Counted from the first letter of the stretch, positions 35,015 to 48,305 are shown. The stretch: DNA of 64,000 nucleotides from Mangifera indica (GCF_011075055.1 NC_058147.1:930001-994000), one strand, 5' to 3'. Program-made: numbers and translations. Notes: generated by a model from the sequence alone, not told the origin.

Positions 35015-36139
35015 TAGACCTGCAATTGTAAGATGCAAATGGTGTTGGGATTTTTAGTTTTGGGAAGATGGAATGACGATGAGGAGTTGTGGGTAGTTGA
35101 AACCTTTTCGAGGTGGAAAAAGAGCCAAAATTATTATTTTGTTGGTGCTTCCGAAACCAACCAAGAAATCTTGTTGAAAAAAATTGTGTGAAGGATAATT
35201 GAAGAACGTCTGTGAGTGCCCTCTCTCGTCTTCTGACCAAAAAAAAAAGGATTGAAAACGACAGCAGTCTGGTCCCAGAGAACTTATTTCCCGCGAAATG
35301 AGGTTTCACTTGCATGCACACTGTCGTGATCCTTATCCCTTGGGTTAAGGCTGGATTCGGGCAAGGATACTCTTAGCTTAAGATTGAGTTATGCAAGCTT
35401 GACTCAATCGAGTTGCTGTGTCTTATTTGATAATTGTTTTTTATCTCCAATAAACTTTCTTCTGAATCTCTCAATAGCTTTTAAAGATAAATGAAATTAG
35501 AAAAATAAAAAGAAAAATTTGCATACATTTATAAATTATAATATTATATCTCATAATTTAAATTAAGGTTAAAAATCATTTCTTTTCAAATAATTGTCAT
35601 GTCATTTTATGATTTTATCTAAAGTTGGGTGTGATTAGAGTTAGCTCAGTATTTAACTCAAACAAGTTGAACTCGAATAACTATCCACCCTAGTTCGGTT
35701 TAATTGAGTGATCGGCTAATTCTCTTTTTGAATAAATTTTCATCTTCTTTGTGAATTTTATTTTTTTCTTTCTACTCCTTATTCAATAAATTTATCGTTG
35801 AATGAATAAGCAAAATTCAATCTCAAACTACTCATTTTAGATTCAAACTAAGCTCTAATTGAAACCAATTTAAGTTCAATTCAATTTGAATCTATCTTTA
35901 ATTTTGCCATACTTTTATTAATAATCAATTTAATTTCTAATTTATTTTAAGAATTGTTTGTTTGTTTGTAATGATGGGCGGAGGCGAGTTGGCCCAATAT
36001 TTTTTAAACTTGGGCTTGAGTATTTGGGCCAATGCAAAAAGGGCCAAATGTGTGGCGCATATTCTTGTAAAATAGTTAGGTCTAAATATGAAAGTCATTG
36101 AGAGAGTAAGAAGAAGAAAATCGAATCGAAAGACTGGAG
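35015..36139. other. Divergent spacer, PMI1 / microprotein gene
   Basis: The left 300 bp contains the PMI1 5' UTR and promoter, including a poly-A tract near 35238. Positions 35340-35930 are AT-rich degenerate repeat with motifs such as aactatccaccctag that resemble MITE ends. The right 200 bp precedes the microprotein gene. Confidence 0.5.
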
Positions 36140-36268
36140 ATGATGAAAGGGAAGCCATTGGTGGCGAAGCTTGCGGCCGCGGCTAAGTTCGTGGTTCTTC
36201 CGGGAGCCATGGTTGCGGCTGTCCTCTATTCACCTCCTGAATACAAGTCTGATAAATATCCGAAATAG
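36140..36268 (+). CDS. 42-residue membrane microprotein, unrecognised
   Basis: A short frame from ATG at 36140 to TAG at 36266-36268 encodes 42 residues. It has a basic start (MMKGKPLVAK), one hydrophobic helix of about 20 residues (LAAAAKFVVLPGAMVAAVLY) and a polar tail (SPPEYKSDKYPK). The base composition is markedly GC-richer than the flanks (gcttgcggccgcggctaag) and codon use is regular. The stop is followed at once by gttcgt, so a 3'-UTR intron donor may sit directly after it. The architecture resembles small accessory subunits of mitochondrial or plastid inner-membrane complexes, but I do not recognise the family. A second ATG three bases later would give 41 residues. Confidence 0.6.
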   Translation: MMKGKPLVAKLAAAAKFVVLPGAMVAAVLYSPPEYKSDKYPK

Positions 36269-36588
36269 GTTCGTCTACTTAGGGTTTTGATTTTTCTTTT
36301 TCCTTTTCCTTTGTTGAGATTCAATTTGGATTGCGATCATGTAAGGGATCTTGCTTTTTCATCTCGAACTTATACCCGTCTGATTTTATTCTGCTCAATG
36401 CTTTTGTTTGTCGTTGTTAAACACTTAAAGGAATTGAAAATACTTAAGATCTCTGTTTCATCTAAGAACTAGGTGGCTGGTGCTGTGAGAACTTTTGGTT
36501 GCTTATTATTTGGACATTCAATGTTGATTACCCTGTTAGCTTATGGTGAAGTACTGTTTGGTGTTACATATTTGCTTCATATTTTACT

Positions 36589-37053
36589 CAATGTTTTAAA
36601 ACCCAGACCTGGTCCGACCAGGACCCTGTGCCCAGCCCAGTTGCTGGCCTGGATAAGCACAAATTTAGATTTTGCAGTTGGACTTCTGGGGTTGAACCTT
36701 CCTGGTTCATTGTTCCACCACTTGGTAAAACTGATAAACCATTACCCTTGTGTCAGCATGTTGTTATGTTGACATCAACATAAGATATTGCAATTGTTGG
36801 GAATCAAGCAATGCACCACACCACCATGCTAGGACTCAAATTAATGTGGACATGCGAAACCAATGGCCAAATTCAATTTTGATTAAATGTAATTCATATT
36901 TTATATTTAGTTATTAAAATGGCTAAATTGTTTTAATATTATTCTAATATTTATTTAAACAGGGTTTAATCGCCATTTTAACTGTTTAGATCAAGAGAAA
37001 CCCTGATCGGCCCTTTCACGGGGTCAATGCTTGGTCAGGGTTCTAAAACATTG
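36589..37053. mobile_element. hAT-like MITE with 8-bp target duplication
   Basis: This 465-bp element starts CAATGTTTTAAAACC and ends GGTTCTAAAACATTG, 14 of 15 bases complementary. The direct repeat attttact flanks it at 36581-36588 and 37054-37061. The arms contain GGTCCGACCAGG-type palindromes and the middle is AT-rich. Related decayed sequence appears near 320, 1170-1490, 50862-51160, 52720-52790 and 55830-55980. It has no transposase. It lies just downstream of the microprotein gene, perhaps in its 3'-UTR intron. Confidence 0.85.
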
Positions 37054-39166
37054 ATTTTACTTGCTGAAATGATCATGCTTAAGAATCAAATCTTCAACCT
37101 TGAATTTGTTTTCCTTTTATCTGGTAACTGCTTTATTTTGCCAGTTAGGGTAGCTCACCTCTTTCATATTGAACTTGTACATGATTATTAAGGGTATGCA
37201 TTGTAGATATAGACAACTTGCTTTTTTATGTATGGGATTCAATTTATAACTCCTTTAGGGCTGTTTGAATTCTTATGTCTCTATCTATACCTCGGAGTAA
37301 ATTAGACTTAAGGCTATCAAATGTAGAAACCAACATGATTTCTAATAAGTTCTGGCATTTCTTTATAGGCTGATAATGGCTGTTATTGCCTATCCTGTTT
37401 ATTGGAAAATCTGTTATTTGTTTTCTTGTGACATTTTATGTCAATGGTCCACCCTTTTTTTTCCCTGTGGTTGTATATTTGCAAGAACTACAAATTGCAA
37501 TCAAATGTGACTAAATATTAATTGTCTGCGTGTTACAGGAACATTTCCATGCAATGCTTAGAAATCCATTGTTAAAACGTTGCTGCTATTTTTGATGCAA
37601 TGGGTATTTGATAATCACCATATAATAATTAAGGGCTATGCTATGTAGGTATGTGGAGTGGACTTGTTTTCCTTTACTTTGATCTAAAACTCTAGGAGTT
37701 TGAATCTCTATTTTTACTTCTGTGTAACAAACTTTGTTGAAAATAAAATGCTATCCTGCAAATTTATGGTTGCCCCATTTATTGCATTGTGAATTGTATA
37801 AAATTTCAATGCTTTTTAATTGCTTGCGTGCTTGTATTGTTGAAATCAGCAGGGCTGATTCTTTTTTATTGGAGAAGCAGACTCAAATTTCGGAAACATA
37901 TTTTATTTAGAAACTTGCAGCTAGAATTTGGGCACTCTGATACTTGGCTGTGAAATGTTTATTGGTTATAGCCAGCCAAAAAAAAAAGGGAATTTTGGCA
38001 CTCAATTACTTGGCTGTGGGACACAAACATTAAATCAAGTGATAGTAATAATGGCCTAGATTATGTTGGTTTGGTTCGGCTATTTCTTTGACCTGAGAAA
38101 TAGTTTTAGCCCATGTCCTAACAGCTTTGAAAAACCATTTGACCCCATTGCCAGGGATTGAATATGCGTGCATGACTGGCCAGGGGCCGGAATATTCATC
38201 ACTGTATAACAATATGATAAGTATATGAAGAATAAGCATGCTGGCTAGTGTTGGGTTCATTGTTCAGATTGAACGAGTTGAATTCAAATTAAAGTGATTT
38301 TAGTTTGTTGAGCTCAATCTCGGCTCAGGATTGACATTTACATTGGGGCTCATTTTGTCAGCAATTTTTTTCTGTAACGTTTTTTGTTCTTTGATATCAT
38401 TGGTCATTTTCTCTTTTATACTCAAGCTTGAGCCACCCATCTTAGACTCGAAGTCAGTTTAATCCAATCTTTGTTTAAGTATGGAATCTATCCCTATTAA
38501 TGAATGGATGTCATGACACGATTGGTGAAATGGCATTGGCATTCGTAATGATGATAAAATGTACTTCATAAATATGCAAATCCAAGCTGTATCCCTGTCT
38601 CCCCCAATAGTCAGAAGCAATATTAACTTAGAGGCCCTACAAATTACAATTACAAACCCAGCTAGAGGCCCTCGCATCTCTGCACATGCATGCAAATGGG
38701 AGCCAATCCCATCGTCAATGATAAATACAGGTGACGTAAAAACGTCCATTCTCTTCCTTCCTGTCACATCATTCATTTAACCCTTTCCCTGCCAACTTTC
38801 TTTTTTCCCCTTCTCGGCTCTCTCCCTCTCCCAAGATTTTCGAATATCCCATAAGGATACCAGACAGAAGTATATGAATTGTTCTAAGACCATCTCTAGA
38901 TTTAAGATTTTCTTTAAACGGATTAGGTTAAAAAGAAAACTTTTAACTAAATGCAAAAGGAATAATCAAACTCAGGTAAGAAACAAACAATATTTTTACA
39001 ATAATAAAAACATACAGAAAGAAGTTGTCCAATACTAGTACATGAAAGATGGATGGATACTTGCATTTGCAGGGATGGAGAGATTACTCTAGATTATATA
39101 TATATATAGTGGGAATATACGCAAACTATTTATAGATATATATGATCTCATTAAATGAGGAGTTGT
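37054..39166. other. Spacer between microprotein gene and CUC3
   Basis: This is AT-rich non-coding sequence. A GC-richer stretch at about 38550-38780 has open frames on both strands, and an RY-like catgcatg lies near 38686. I cannot assign a gene. The right end holds the CUC3 3' UTR. Confidence 0.5.
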
Positions 39167-42100
39167 TTAGGCATCCAATGCCCAAGATTCTCCAGGGAGT
39201 CTGATGGAAGAATCAAGCATCCCTCGAAAGCTACTCCTGTTGAAAGCAACTGAAGTAGACATCTCATTGGCACTGCTCCCCGCAGTATTTCCAGATTGTG
39301 TTGTTGTAAGCCCCGAAAGATTACAACCCATCTCAAAAAACAAGGGATTTTGATATGTGTTTGGCTGAATTTTTTCCATCCAGCTAAAGCTGTTGTTGGC
39401 ATCAGGTAGTTGGAAATGGGAAAAGCTGGCCTCTGTCTTGCACTGTCTAGGAATAGCATTTTGTTCCTTCAATGTGAGATCTTGATGTGAGAGGAGGAGG
39501 GACTTGAAGAGCATGGAAGAAGGTGATTGGGCGATTGTGGTAGAAGGGTTATTGTGTGAAAAAGAGGTTTGGAATCCATTCATTGGGAAGAGGTCATCTG
39601 AATGAGAATGTGATTGAGACACAACTGGGTTTATTATCAAGCTTTTCAGGTCACTTTCTTGCTGGTGGTGCTGATACACAAAAGCATTTTGGAAATCTGG
39701 GTTTTCAGATTCTTGACATTCCAGTAAGGCTGTTTGAGTTTCAAGCAATTGAGGCAAGGAACCTGTAGGAGATGAACAAGCTTCAAAGACATAGCTTTGT
39801 CCTTGCAGAATGCCATTCTTCTTCTCCCCGGCCTTGTGAAATATTCTGCATATCACCCATTCCTCCTGCCCAAAAAAAATTGTTCTTTCAATATCCATTA
39901 ACAAATACAATCAGCATTTATATTTTGATTTGTTTTGAAAACAAGATGATTAGTTTGGTTTTCAATAGGAACTAATAAAAGTTTGATTCGACATGCAATA
40001 AAATCTAAAAGCTTATCGTTTCAATAGCAAAAAAAAAAAAAAATCCAATTTATTTAATAAAAAAATGATAATAAAATATTCCGAATAGGGTTAAATTCAA
40101 ATTGAACAAGTTCAACATCAAAATCTAACATAATTCGATTTTAATTTGTTTAAATCAAATTTCAATTGAGTTTTAGTCAAGATTTTTGTGATTTAGTTTA
40201 ACTCACAAGTACAAGAATGACTCAATTTAATTTGAGTTTGATTTATAGGTTAATTTGAATTAAGAGAAATAATGATTAAAATAATATTATTTTATTTATT
40301 ATTAGATAAAATGATATATTTTTTTAATGAGTTACAAATCAAACTCACCAAAATAAATTATGAATTTGAGTTGAGCATTAAACTTTGAACATTATGCTTT
40401 TAATTTTGGCGACAACTTTGACTGATTTTGATTTACGTTATTTTTTTATTTGGTTCAAATTTGAGATAGAAAATATTTAAATTTGATTAATATTATTCAG
40501 AAAAATAAATCATATTGTATATATGTACAGTAACAGTATTTGTAAAGAAAAGATCAAATCTTTCAATCAATCAGTCGTATCAATCAAATCAAAATCTACC
40601 CCAATGGGTAATAAATAAAAATGTGAAAACGGTGTAGTCGGCATCCACACACCCCATCCATCAACCATAATAAGTCAACCTAGAAGGGGACAAAGGGAGG
40701 GGGCCAAGCGGGTGCTGCAGCAGCAGTAATAGTAGTAGTGGCTTACTAACTTTTTATATATATATATATACGTATATGTATTCCCTATGCCATGATATGC
40801 ACGTGTGAAGATGACAGTGGGGCCCAGTACTACTTACCTTACACGTGTGGCGATAGGAAAAGTCACCATCCAAGCGGTACTCGTGCATGACCCACTTGGT
40901 TTTCTCTCCACGGGGGGCTCTGCCTCTGTAGAAAACGAGGGTTTTTTTCATGCCGATGAGACCTCCATTTGTGGCACTGCTGCAAACTTCCCTGTCTTTC
41001 CCTGTGGCCTTCCAGTATCCAGCCCCCGTTGCTCTGTTTGTTCTTAATCCAGTCGGGTACTTCCTGTCCCTCAGGCTAAAGAAGTACCATTCTTTCTCAC
41101 CCATCTTGGCAACATCTATAAACAACCAACAATGGTAACACCATCTTTTATAAATTCATATTCATACATATACCAATGTCAGACCATGTATATATATATA
41201 TCTTACTCTCTCTCTTTCCTGTCCATTGTTATGCATTTATTATGCCTATACAAGTAACATTATATGTAAAAATTTGTTTAGATATATCATATGATCAGAT
41301 TTCCAAGTGAAAGAAAAGAATGACTTATGTACACTTATACTGAATACCCATTTGAGTACTTAACTTAAAATCACAACCAAATTGATAAGATTTATTTGTA
41401 CAGGAACACCAAAAGGTCAAGAGGGGTCGACCCCATTTGACTTTAAATATTTTTAGTTCGGTAAACATAAAATTTCATTATAATCTTTATATTCTTCGTT
41501 AACTCCTTTATTATCTCTTCATCATTGACCCCTAAGTTTTATTCTTTTGAAGAACATATGTCTTCTACTCAACTGCTTGGCATTGACAAGGCTCAAGCAA
41601 TTATACACACACACACACAGAGGCATCTGCAAGTAAATTGAGATATACACATATGTAAATTATAGTAACAGTTAAATCTTAGAGCGATCATAAATGGTTC
41701 TTCAGCTAAAATGTAAAATGGTTATTAAGATGTTCAGTGGGGCAGTATGAGGAATGTCTATGAAAGTTTACTGTCATTTTTAGATAAGGATTTAGCTTCC
41801 AGTCCACCATTTTGTTTATTTCTAACAAAAAAAATCGAAAGGCCTCTAGAGAGGAGGCAAGCTTGGAGAATTTTTAGATATAATAATATGCTAAAGAACA
41901 CAACCTAGCTAGCTGCTAAGTGAAGTAGATAATATTCTCACATATTACCATTTTTTTTTTTGCTTAAAATGTCAAGAAGAAGACATACCTGGTAGCTCCC
42001 AAGGCTCACATCTGTTAAGGTCAAGCTCAGCAATTTCTATGCCACACAAGGTCCAGTTAAACACTTTGGAAGCCAGATAAAAGGTGATGAGTTCTTCATC

Positions 42101-42190
42101 AGTGGGGTGAAATCTGAACCCTGGAGGCAAACCCTGCTCGTTAACTTCTTCACCATTGAGTTCACTTAGAACTTCCTCCACAGCCAACAT
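39167..42190 (-). CDS. CUC3: NAC transcription factor, CUP-SHAPED COTYLEDON 3 type
   Basis: Three exons, 41989-42190, 40838-41115 and 39167-39865, in phase, encode 392 residues. The start [11 protein letters not shown] is the distinctive CUC3 N-terminus. The NAC domain covers about residues 20-170, with subdomains [66 protein letters not shown] and [10 protein letters not shown]. The intron positions are those usual for NAC genes. The C-terminal half contains [10 protein letters not shown], recalling the CUC3 motif ALINPVVSQ, and Ser/Gln/Asn-rich activation-type sequence. CUC3 sets organ boundaries and helps form shoot and axillary meristems. By eye there is no miR164 target site, as expected for CUC3 but not CUC1/2. 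The protein is about 60 residues longer than the Arabidopsis one. Neighbour order supports the call. Confidence 0.9.
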
Positions 42191-43778
42191 GGTCTTGCTA
42201 TTCTAGAGAAAGAAGAAGAGAGTATGAAGATTTAGTATTGCATGCGGGAAGAAAAGGGGCTGTAGAAATATATAGAGAGAAAGAAGAAGGAAAAGAAGCA
42301 CTGAAACTAAAGAAGAAAAGAAAGGGAAAAGAATTGAGCGGAGGGAGAGATAGATTTGGCTTTTGGGATCATAAATGCGAGACAGCAAGAGAGTTGAAGG
42401 GCCCTACTAGAAAAGCTGCAAGACTTCCTTCCCTCAACTAGGAAACAAACAAATAAAAATATATAATAAAGATGACTTTGATTCATAAAAACAAGAGATT
42501 GAGAGAAGGCAGTTAATGCAAGGTTGGGTTTTAGAGATTTATGCGTGCGTGTGTGAGCATGTTTTGTGAGAGAGAAAGAAATGAGAGGAGTCAGGTTTTT
42601 TTCAGATGGCTAAGACGACTGGTAGGCTTTCTGATTCCTGAACAGTAAATCATCATCCACCTAATTCTTTTTCTGTGCAAAACTTTTATATTTTCTCTGT
42701 CCAGATAGATTTCCATATCCATGCCTCAAAATGGGTAGTTCTATTAGTGAAGCTGGGGGCATTCGTCCCCATAAGAGTATTATTTTTGGTAGTGAAAGTG
42801 GGTACGAGATTAATCACTTAATCTGAAATTTTATTTATTAAGTATAATTAATTTAAATTTGATTATATTAAAATAGTAACTCTTAACTAAACTCTTAATT
42901 AGATACAAAAATGATTATTTGATTAAAGTAAGAGTTACTTGTAAGTTTAAAAAGTTGGGCGCATCCAAATAAAGAAGTATAAGTTTGAAACTCGTTAAAC
43001 ATATCAAGATCAAAATTTTAATTAATCTAATAGAGTGATTGTAGAACTGATAATTGGATCCATAGTTTTCTCATATTTATAGTGGTTGGTTTGGACTTAA
43101 CTATAGTTAATCAATTTAGATTGTATAATATCAAGTCAATCCAAATATAATTCAAATCATATTAGAGTTATAAGATTTTGATATGTATTTAATTCAATGT
43201 TGGGTTAGAGTTACGGTTAAAAGTTTGATCCAAAATCCAAACCCAAATAGAAATAATATAAATACAATCTAATAACATAGACGATTAAATTTGTATAATT
43301 AAAATAAAAAAGTGGATGGTTGTAAGTTTTTTCATTACCCAAAAAGAAAAAAAAAGATTTCCCTATCTATGATTCCTTTTATTTTGTTGTCACAATCAGT
43401 GGTACTTGAATCATGAATCAATGGTAACACCCTTTTCTTGTTCACTTCTGGTTTTGTATATATTGTTGTAAATTTTTGATTCACTTTCCAAACCTTTTTC
43501 CTTGTCTTTCATGTCTTTGGCAATGGAATATGTTGACAAAAATAATGAACATTTTGCTTTTACTATTTACTTAATTAGCATTCATTTCTTTATCATTGGT
43601 AGGTAAATTGCTGAACAAAGGCTTATGCAGAGTTGGATTTGGCCCTTTCCTCTTTCAAATTATCATTGACACCCAGTTTTTTATTTCTCTTAACGCAGCA
43701 ATACTATTTTGTCTCATCTATAAAGATGCAACGTGCATTCATACAGGTCTTCTTGTCTAGTCAATGGACAGGGAGCCT

Positions 43779-43839
43779 CACTCTTCCGCGAGTCGGAGAA
43801 GGGCAACATTAGTGCCCTCTTACGACTCGCTGAAGAGTG
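43779..43839. other. 61-nt imperfect hairpin
   Basis: The left arm CACTCTTCCGCGAGTCGG pairs with the right arm's CGACTCGCTGAAGAGTG, and AGAAGGGC pairs with GCCCTCTT. The 26-base arms have about three mismatches plus one G-U pair, around a nine-base loop (aacattagt). It is GC-rich in an AT-rich spacer. No flanking target duplication was found. It could be a small-RNA precursor or the centre of a decayed foldback transposon. Confidence 0.7.
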
Positions 43840-46800
43840 ATGATTAGAAATGTTTGTTGAATTTAATCTAAATTAACTTAGCTTATATTAGTGTTTAGTT
43901 TAAAAGTCAAGTGGAAGCTCCAATTGGAGATGGTTTTAAGTCAAACCAAATTCAAATTGAGATCAATTCAAATTTGATTTGACTTATAGAATCAAACTTA
44001 AACCTAGACTTAAGTTTGATAAGTTTACCTTAAACTAATTTGAGTTAAACTTAATTTATAAGGGGTCAACCTCAAATTAAGCTAAATTTGACACAATATC
44101 AAGTTAAAATCAATCATAATAATATCGTTTTGATATATATTAATAAAAATAATATTACTTTAATCAATTTGAATCAAATTATTTTGATCTAATAAGTTTA
44201 ACTCGTTATATATCTTAACTGTACAAATCTTTAAACTTGTAATCATATAAGACAAATCAATTTGAATCAAACTAATAATTAAACATAAGTTAACTCAAAT
44301 CTATCTCTGTTGATTATCGGCAATCTAGTGATACACCTTTCTAACAATGCCATTCAATTTATCGACAGCACTCTGGTTATATTAAATTGAACACAAAAGG
44401 GCCTGGACTTAATTGAGAGTGGAATGCACCTGCAGAGGTAAAACATTTTAATGAATATTAATGGGAAGAGTAGTAGATAGATAGACAATTATTGAGGCAT
44501 ATAATTGTGTAAATTGAAAGGAGGACAAATAATAGAGGGCGTGGCTGAAAAAGTCGGCGTTGCACGTGTATTATTATTATTATCAGGTAATGAAAAGGCT
44601 GACTGGCTGGCTGGGTGGCAGGCAGGCCTCCTAGGCAAGCCTTTTGTTTCTGCTTCTTCTGATTCAGCCTTCTGCTTCTGCCTCTGCTCTCTATCCAACT
44701 ATGCCTCTCTCTTTATCTTATCTTGCAGACTCTCTCTCAAGTAAAAGATAACATCCCAGATATCTAAAGATCTGATCTATGGGTAATATATGAAGATTGT
44801 TTGATTATCTCAAATCATAACTCTGGATTTTCAGATACAAGGATAGTTTAAATTATGTTAATAATCCTTAATTAAATCGGATTAACTTTTTTATGTCTAA
44901 TCAATAGCTAAATTTTTAATTTTATCAGATGTTAATCGATCACAATAATAAATTGAAAAAATCCTATTAATTTTATAATTATTATATTAAATAAATTAAA
45001 ATATTGATATTTTATAACTTTTAATTGAAATTCTTTATATTTACCAGGGTACATTTTGTAGTTTTTAAATTAAAAAAGTGAGGATTTTTTTTTTTAAACT
45101 TGAATAAAAAAATAATGAAGAACTTTTTAAATTATTTTATTTTTATAGGATTACATAAGCCTAGCTTCACTGTAAGTAGGCCTGCACCCTCAACTTTTAC
45201 ATTTATATTTACTTTTCATGTTTCTGTATATCGTCTGATCAATCTGCATCCCTGCTTTCCCCACGCATGTGACTGTCCCAGTCTCATACCTCTGCTTTCT
45301 TTCTTGTTTGCTTTTTTTTAAATACATTAACCCAATTATTGAGAGTAATTGTCTCTGTTCTTTCATGGGATTCGAAGAACAAAGTTGGGTTGTAGCTAAT
45401 TTCAGTTTAGATTTATATTTCACTTAAATATATTAAATTTAAATTGAATTTAAGTTTGTTTATTTTACTAATAAGATTGTTCTTTATAGTGGTAATTCTC
45501 TTACAAAATTATACACAAATTTAAATAAATTTAAATTAAAGTTGAATATTAAAATTTTGAATCAAGATTAAAGATATATATATATATATATTCGTATTCT
45601 CATTTTCTCCTTGCTGGTAAGGTTTTTAGTCATTCCTGTCACTATTCTTATCTTTGTTTTCATTGGATTGACGAGTTGATAGAGAAATAAGGAGAAGGGT
45701 AATAAATAGGGAGGTGAAGCGGATGGAATTGAAGGCGAAGGGTCAGAAGAAGCACCTAAAATCCACCGACCCTGTGGCTGCCTATGCCTTATGCCTACCA
45801 TGATTCAGATCAGAGGCTAAGAAAGAAAGAAAGAAAGAGCGCCATCACAAACAAGCAAAGTCAGTGATTCCTTTAATACTTTCAAAAAATATTCAACAAT
45901 CACATTTCAACCTCAAATCTTAAAACGCCTATTTTATTATGCTGTGTGTGTGGTGGACCAATCTATCTATCTATCACTTCTAATCTTCCACCCACTTGCT
46001 CTTATTCGTACATTCTTTCATTTATTATCAGGAATTTCTCAAATCGCCTGTGGGTACCCTTGGGAATTGATATGGAGCTTGGGTCTGTCTTTTTAAGTAA
46101 TAGAAAAAAACGACAGTCGTTTTGTTGAGCTTGCTCTTTGCAGGTAGATTTGAGTTTGATTAAATTAAACAGAGTTTGAATTTAACTGTTTTTAACTTGG
46201 TTCTTAGCATGGTTAATCAAGTTTTCAGTTAACTTAATCTGAATTTAAAATTTCCTTTATATAAAAGTGAATTCAAATTAAATCATACTCAAATTTTAGT
46301 CAGCTTAACTTTAATATGGTTTAAAATATTGAAACTCATCTCTAGCAACTCAAGGGTAGTTCAATTTGAGGGATTTGAGCATGTATTCAATTTGAGTTTA
46401 ATTATAATATTAAAATGAATTAAAATAATCTCATTTATATAATCAAAACAATTTGAATTTAAATTAAACTCTAATTTGATTCGAACTTTTTTAAACTGAC
46501 AAGTTTAATGGGTGAAATATTCATTAAGTTTGAATTTAAATTTGAATTTAATAATATGAAATACTTAAATTTAAACTAAAGTTTATTATAAATTTATTTG
46601 AGTTAGAGTAACAATTAAATCTAAATTAATTCAATTTGACTCTAACTTAATCATGGTGGACCTTTCTCAGTAAATCCAAACCTTGCATGGGGAAACCAGA
46701 ATTTCCCCGTTAACCCATTTTCAAGGAAAGATTGAAGAAGAATTCCGCATTACAGTTTCGATAAAAGAAACAATAAAAAAGGAGATTGTGTGTGGGGGAA

Positions 46801-47329
46801 GGGAAGGCTCCGTTGGAGCTGAGTCTGAGACGGAGCAGTCGTGGGGCCTTGAAGGGGTTTTGCCAGGTAAGAAGGACCAGGCTAGGCTATATATATATAT
46901 TTGTTGTTTTCAAGGTCCATCTTTTAGCTAATATTATTGAGTTATAGACTCAGAAATCTGAAGAAATTTAGAGGGTCGAGAGAGACGGCCAATTGCCAAT
47001 CATCAATCAATGATCTTATGTAAAAATTTTTCATCTCCCAATAAGCTTACTTTTGTGTTTTTTCACTTGGCCATTAATTCTTTAAACGGCCAATCAGTTA
47101 ACTGTTTTCCCTTTCCTCAGTAATCAAAATCAGGTTACCCTTTCTTCTTCCCATCATTATTGCAGGGTTTAGTCAGTTCAGGCTTATTTCTTCGCTTTTT
47201 ACAGCTGCTTAGGCCAGGGACCAACCATGCCTATTACGTACGGTTTAATTTATCTACGTATGATACACGTATGTGTTAAAAAGTTTCGCTCATTTATTTG
47301 GACCAAGTGCAATGGGCTTTTTTTACGCC

Positions 47330-48190
47330 CTTATTTAGGGTTAGATTCATTCAGGATGTTTGAGAATTCAAATTTGAGCAAAAAGTTAAGTTTGATTTCA
47401 TTAAAAAGCTTATTCGAATTAATCCGAATATTTAAGTTCGAGCTAATTCAAATCAAATTTAAAATTGAATTGTTATCAAACTAAATTTAAGTTTTTATTC
47501 ATCGATTTTGAATAACTTTTTAAGATTTGAATCAATATCAAATTGGGTCTTATTAGAAGTTGGTTTGAATCAAATCTAAATCTAATACAAAACTCAATAA
47601 TATGTAATATATTACAAGACACACGACATATGATTGGATTGAGCTTCTTTTAGGGTTTTATTTAGGTGAATTTGATTTGTGCTACTTGAACTCGAATTTG
47701 AATTTGAATCAAGTTGGCTCTATCAAATCCAAAGTTATATTATTTTTTAGTTTCAACTCATTTATCTTAAATTGACTCTTTTATATTCAAGTCAATCTCA
47801 AATTAAGACTTATGGAACTTGATGCGAACCAAATCCAACCCTTCATTGTAAAAAAAAACAAAATCCAATTCTTTATGATATTTATATATATAATATGTAA
47901 TATATTACAAGGCACATGACCTATGTTTAAATTGAGTTTTTTTCAGATTTGGATTCGATTTAGGTTGTTCGAGCTCAAATTTGAGTTCAAATCATGTGAA
48001 CTAAGTTTGAGTTAAAAATTAAATTTGTTTTTTATAAATTAACAGAGTTCAAACCAATTTAAAAATTCGAATTCAATATAAAGTTAAAGTTAACACTTGT
48101 TTGGCCTTGGCCTGATCAAATCCCAGCCTACCTTCATTGTCAAAACGAAGCTCAATCCTTTAATACGTAATATATTACAAAGGCAGACGA
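47330..48190. repeat. Three-unit tandem repeat, about 270-293 bp period
   Basis: The landmark gtaatatattacaa occurs at 47604, 47897 and 48167, each time followed by a g-ca-a-gacatatg-like segment and a ttgag or ttgaa. Before copies 2 and 3 there is a shared (a/t)cc-ttcattgt-aaaa segment. Units are diverged by indels. The array ends about 115 bp before the XCP TATA box. Confidence 0.75.
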
Positions 48191-48305
48191 CATTTGCTTA
48201 GATTGAAAGCTAAAATGCTACAAGAACCTAACTTTAAGTCTCAGGATTCAAGAAACAATCCATTGTTCATAAACTTTACGTGAAAGGAACAAATCTAACA
48301 TAGTC

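Noticed and set aside
38459..38780. Open frames on both strands downstream of CUC3
   Set aside because: The two frames overlap antisense to each other, neither has a recognisable domain, and both fall in spacer sequence.
43779..43839. Hairpin as a MIR164 gene regulating NAC genes
   Set aside because: The arm contains GGAGAAGGGC, which loosely resembles part of miR164, but the rest of the mature sequence does not match. CUC3 also lacks a miR164 site.
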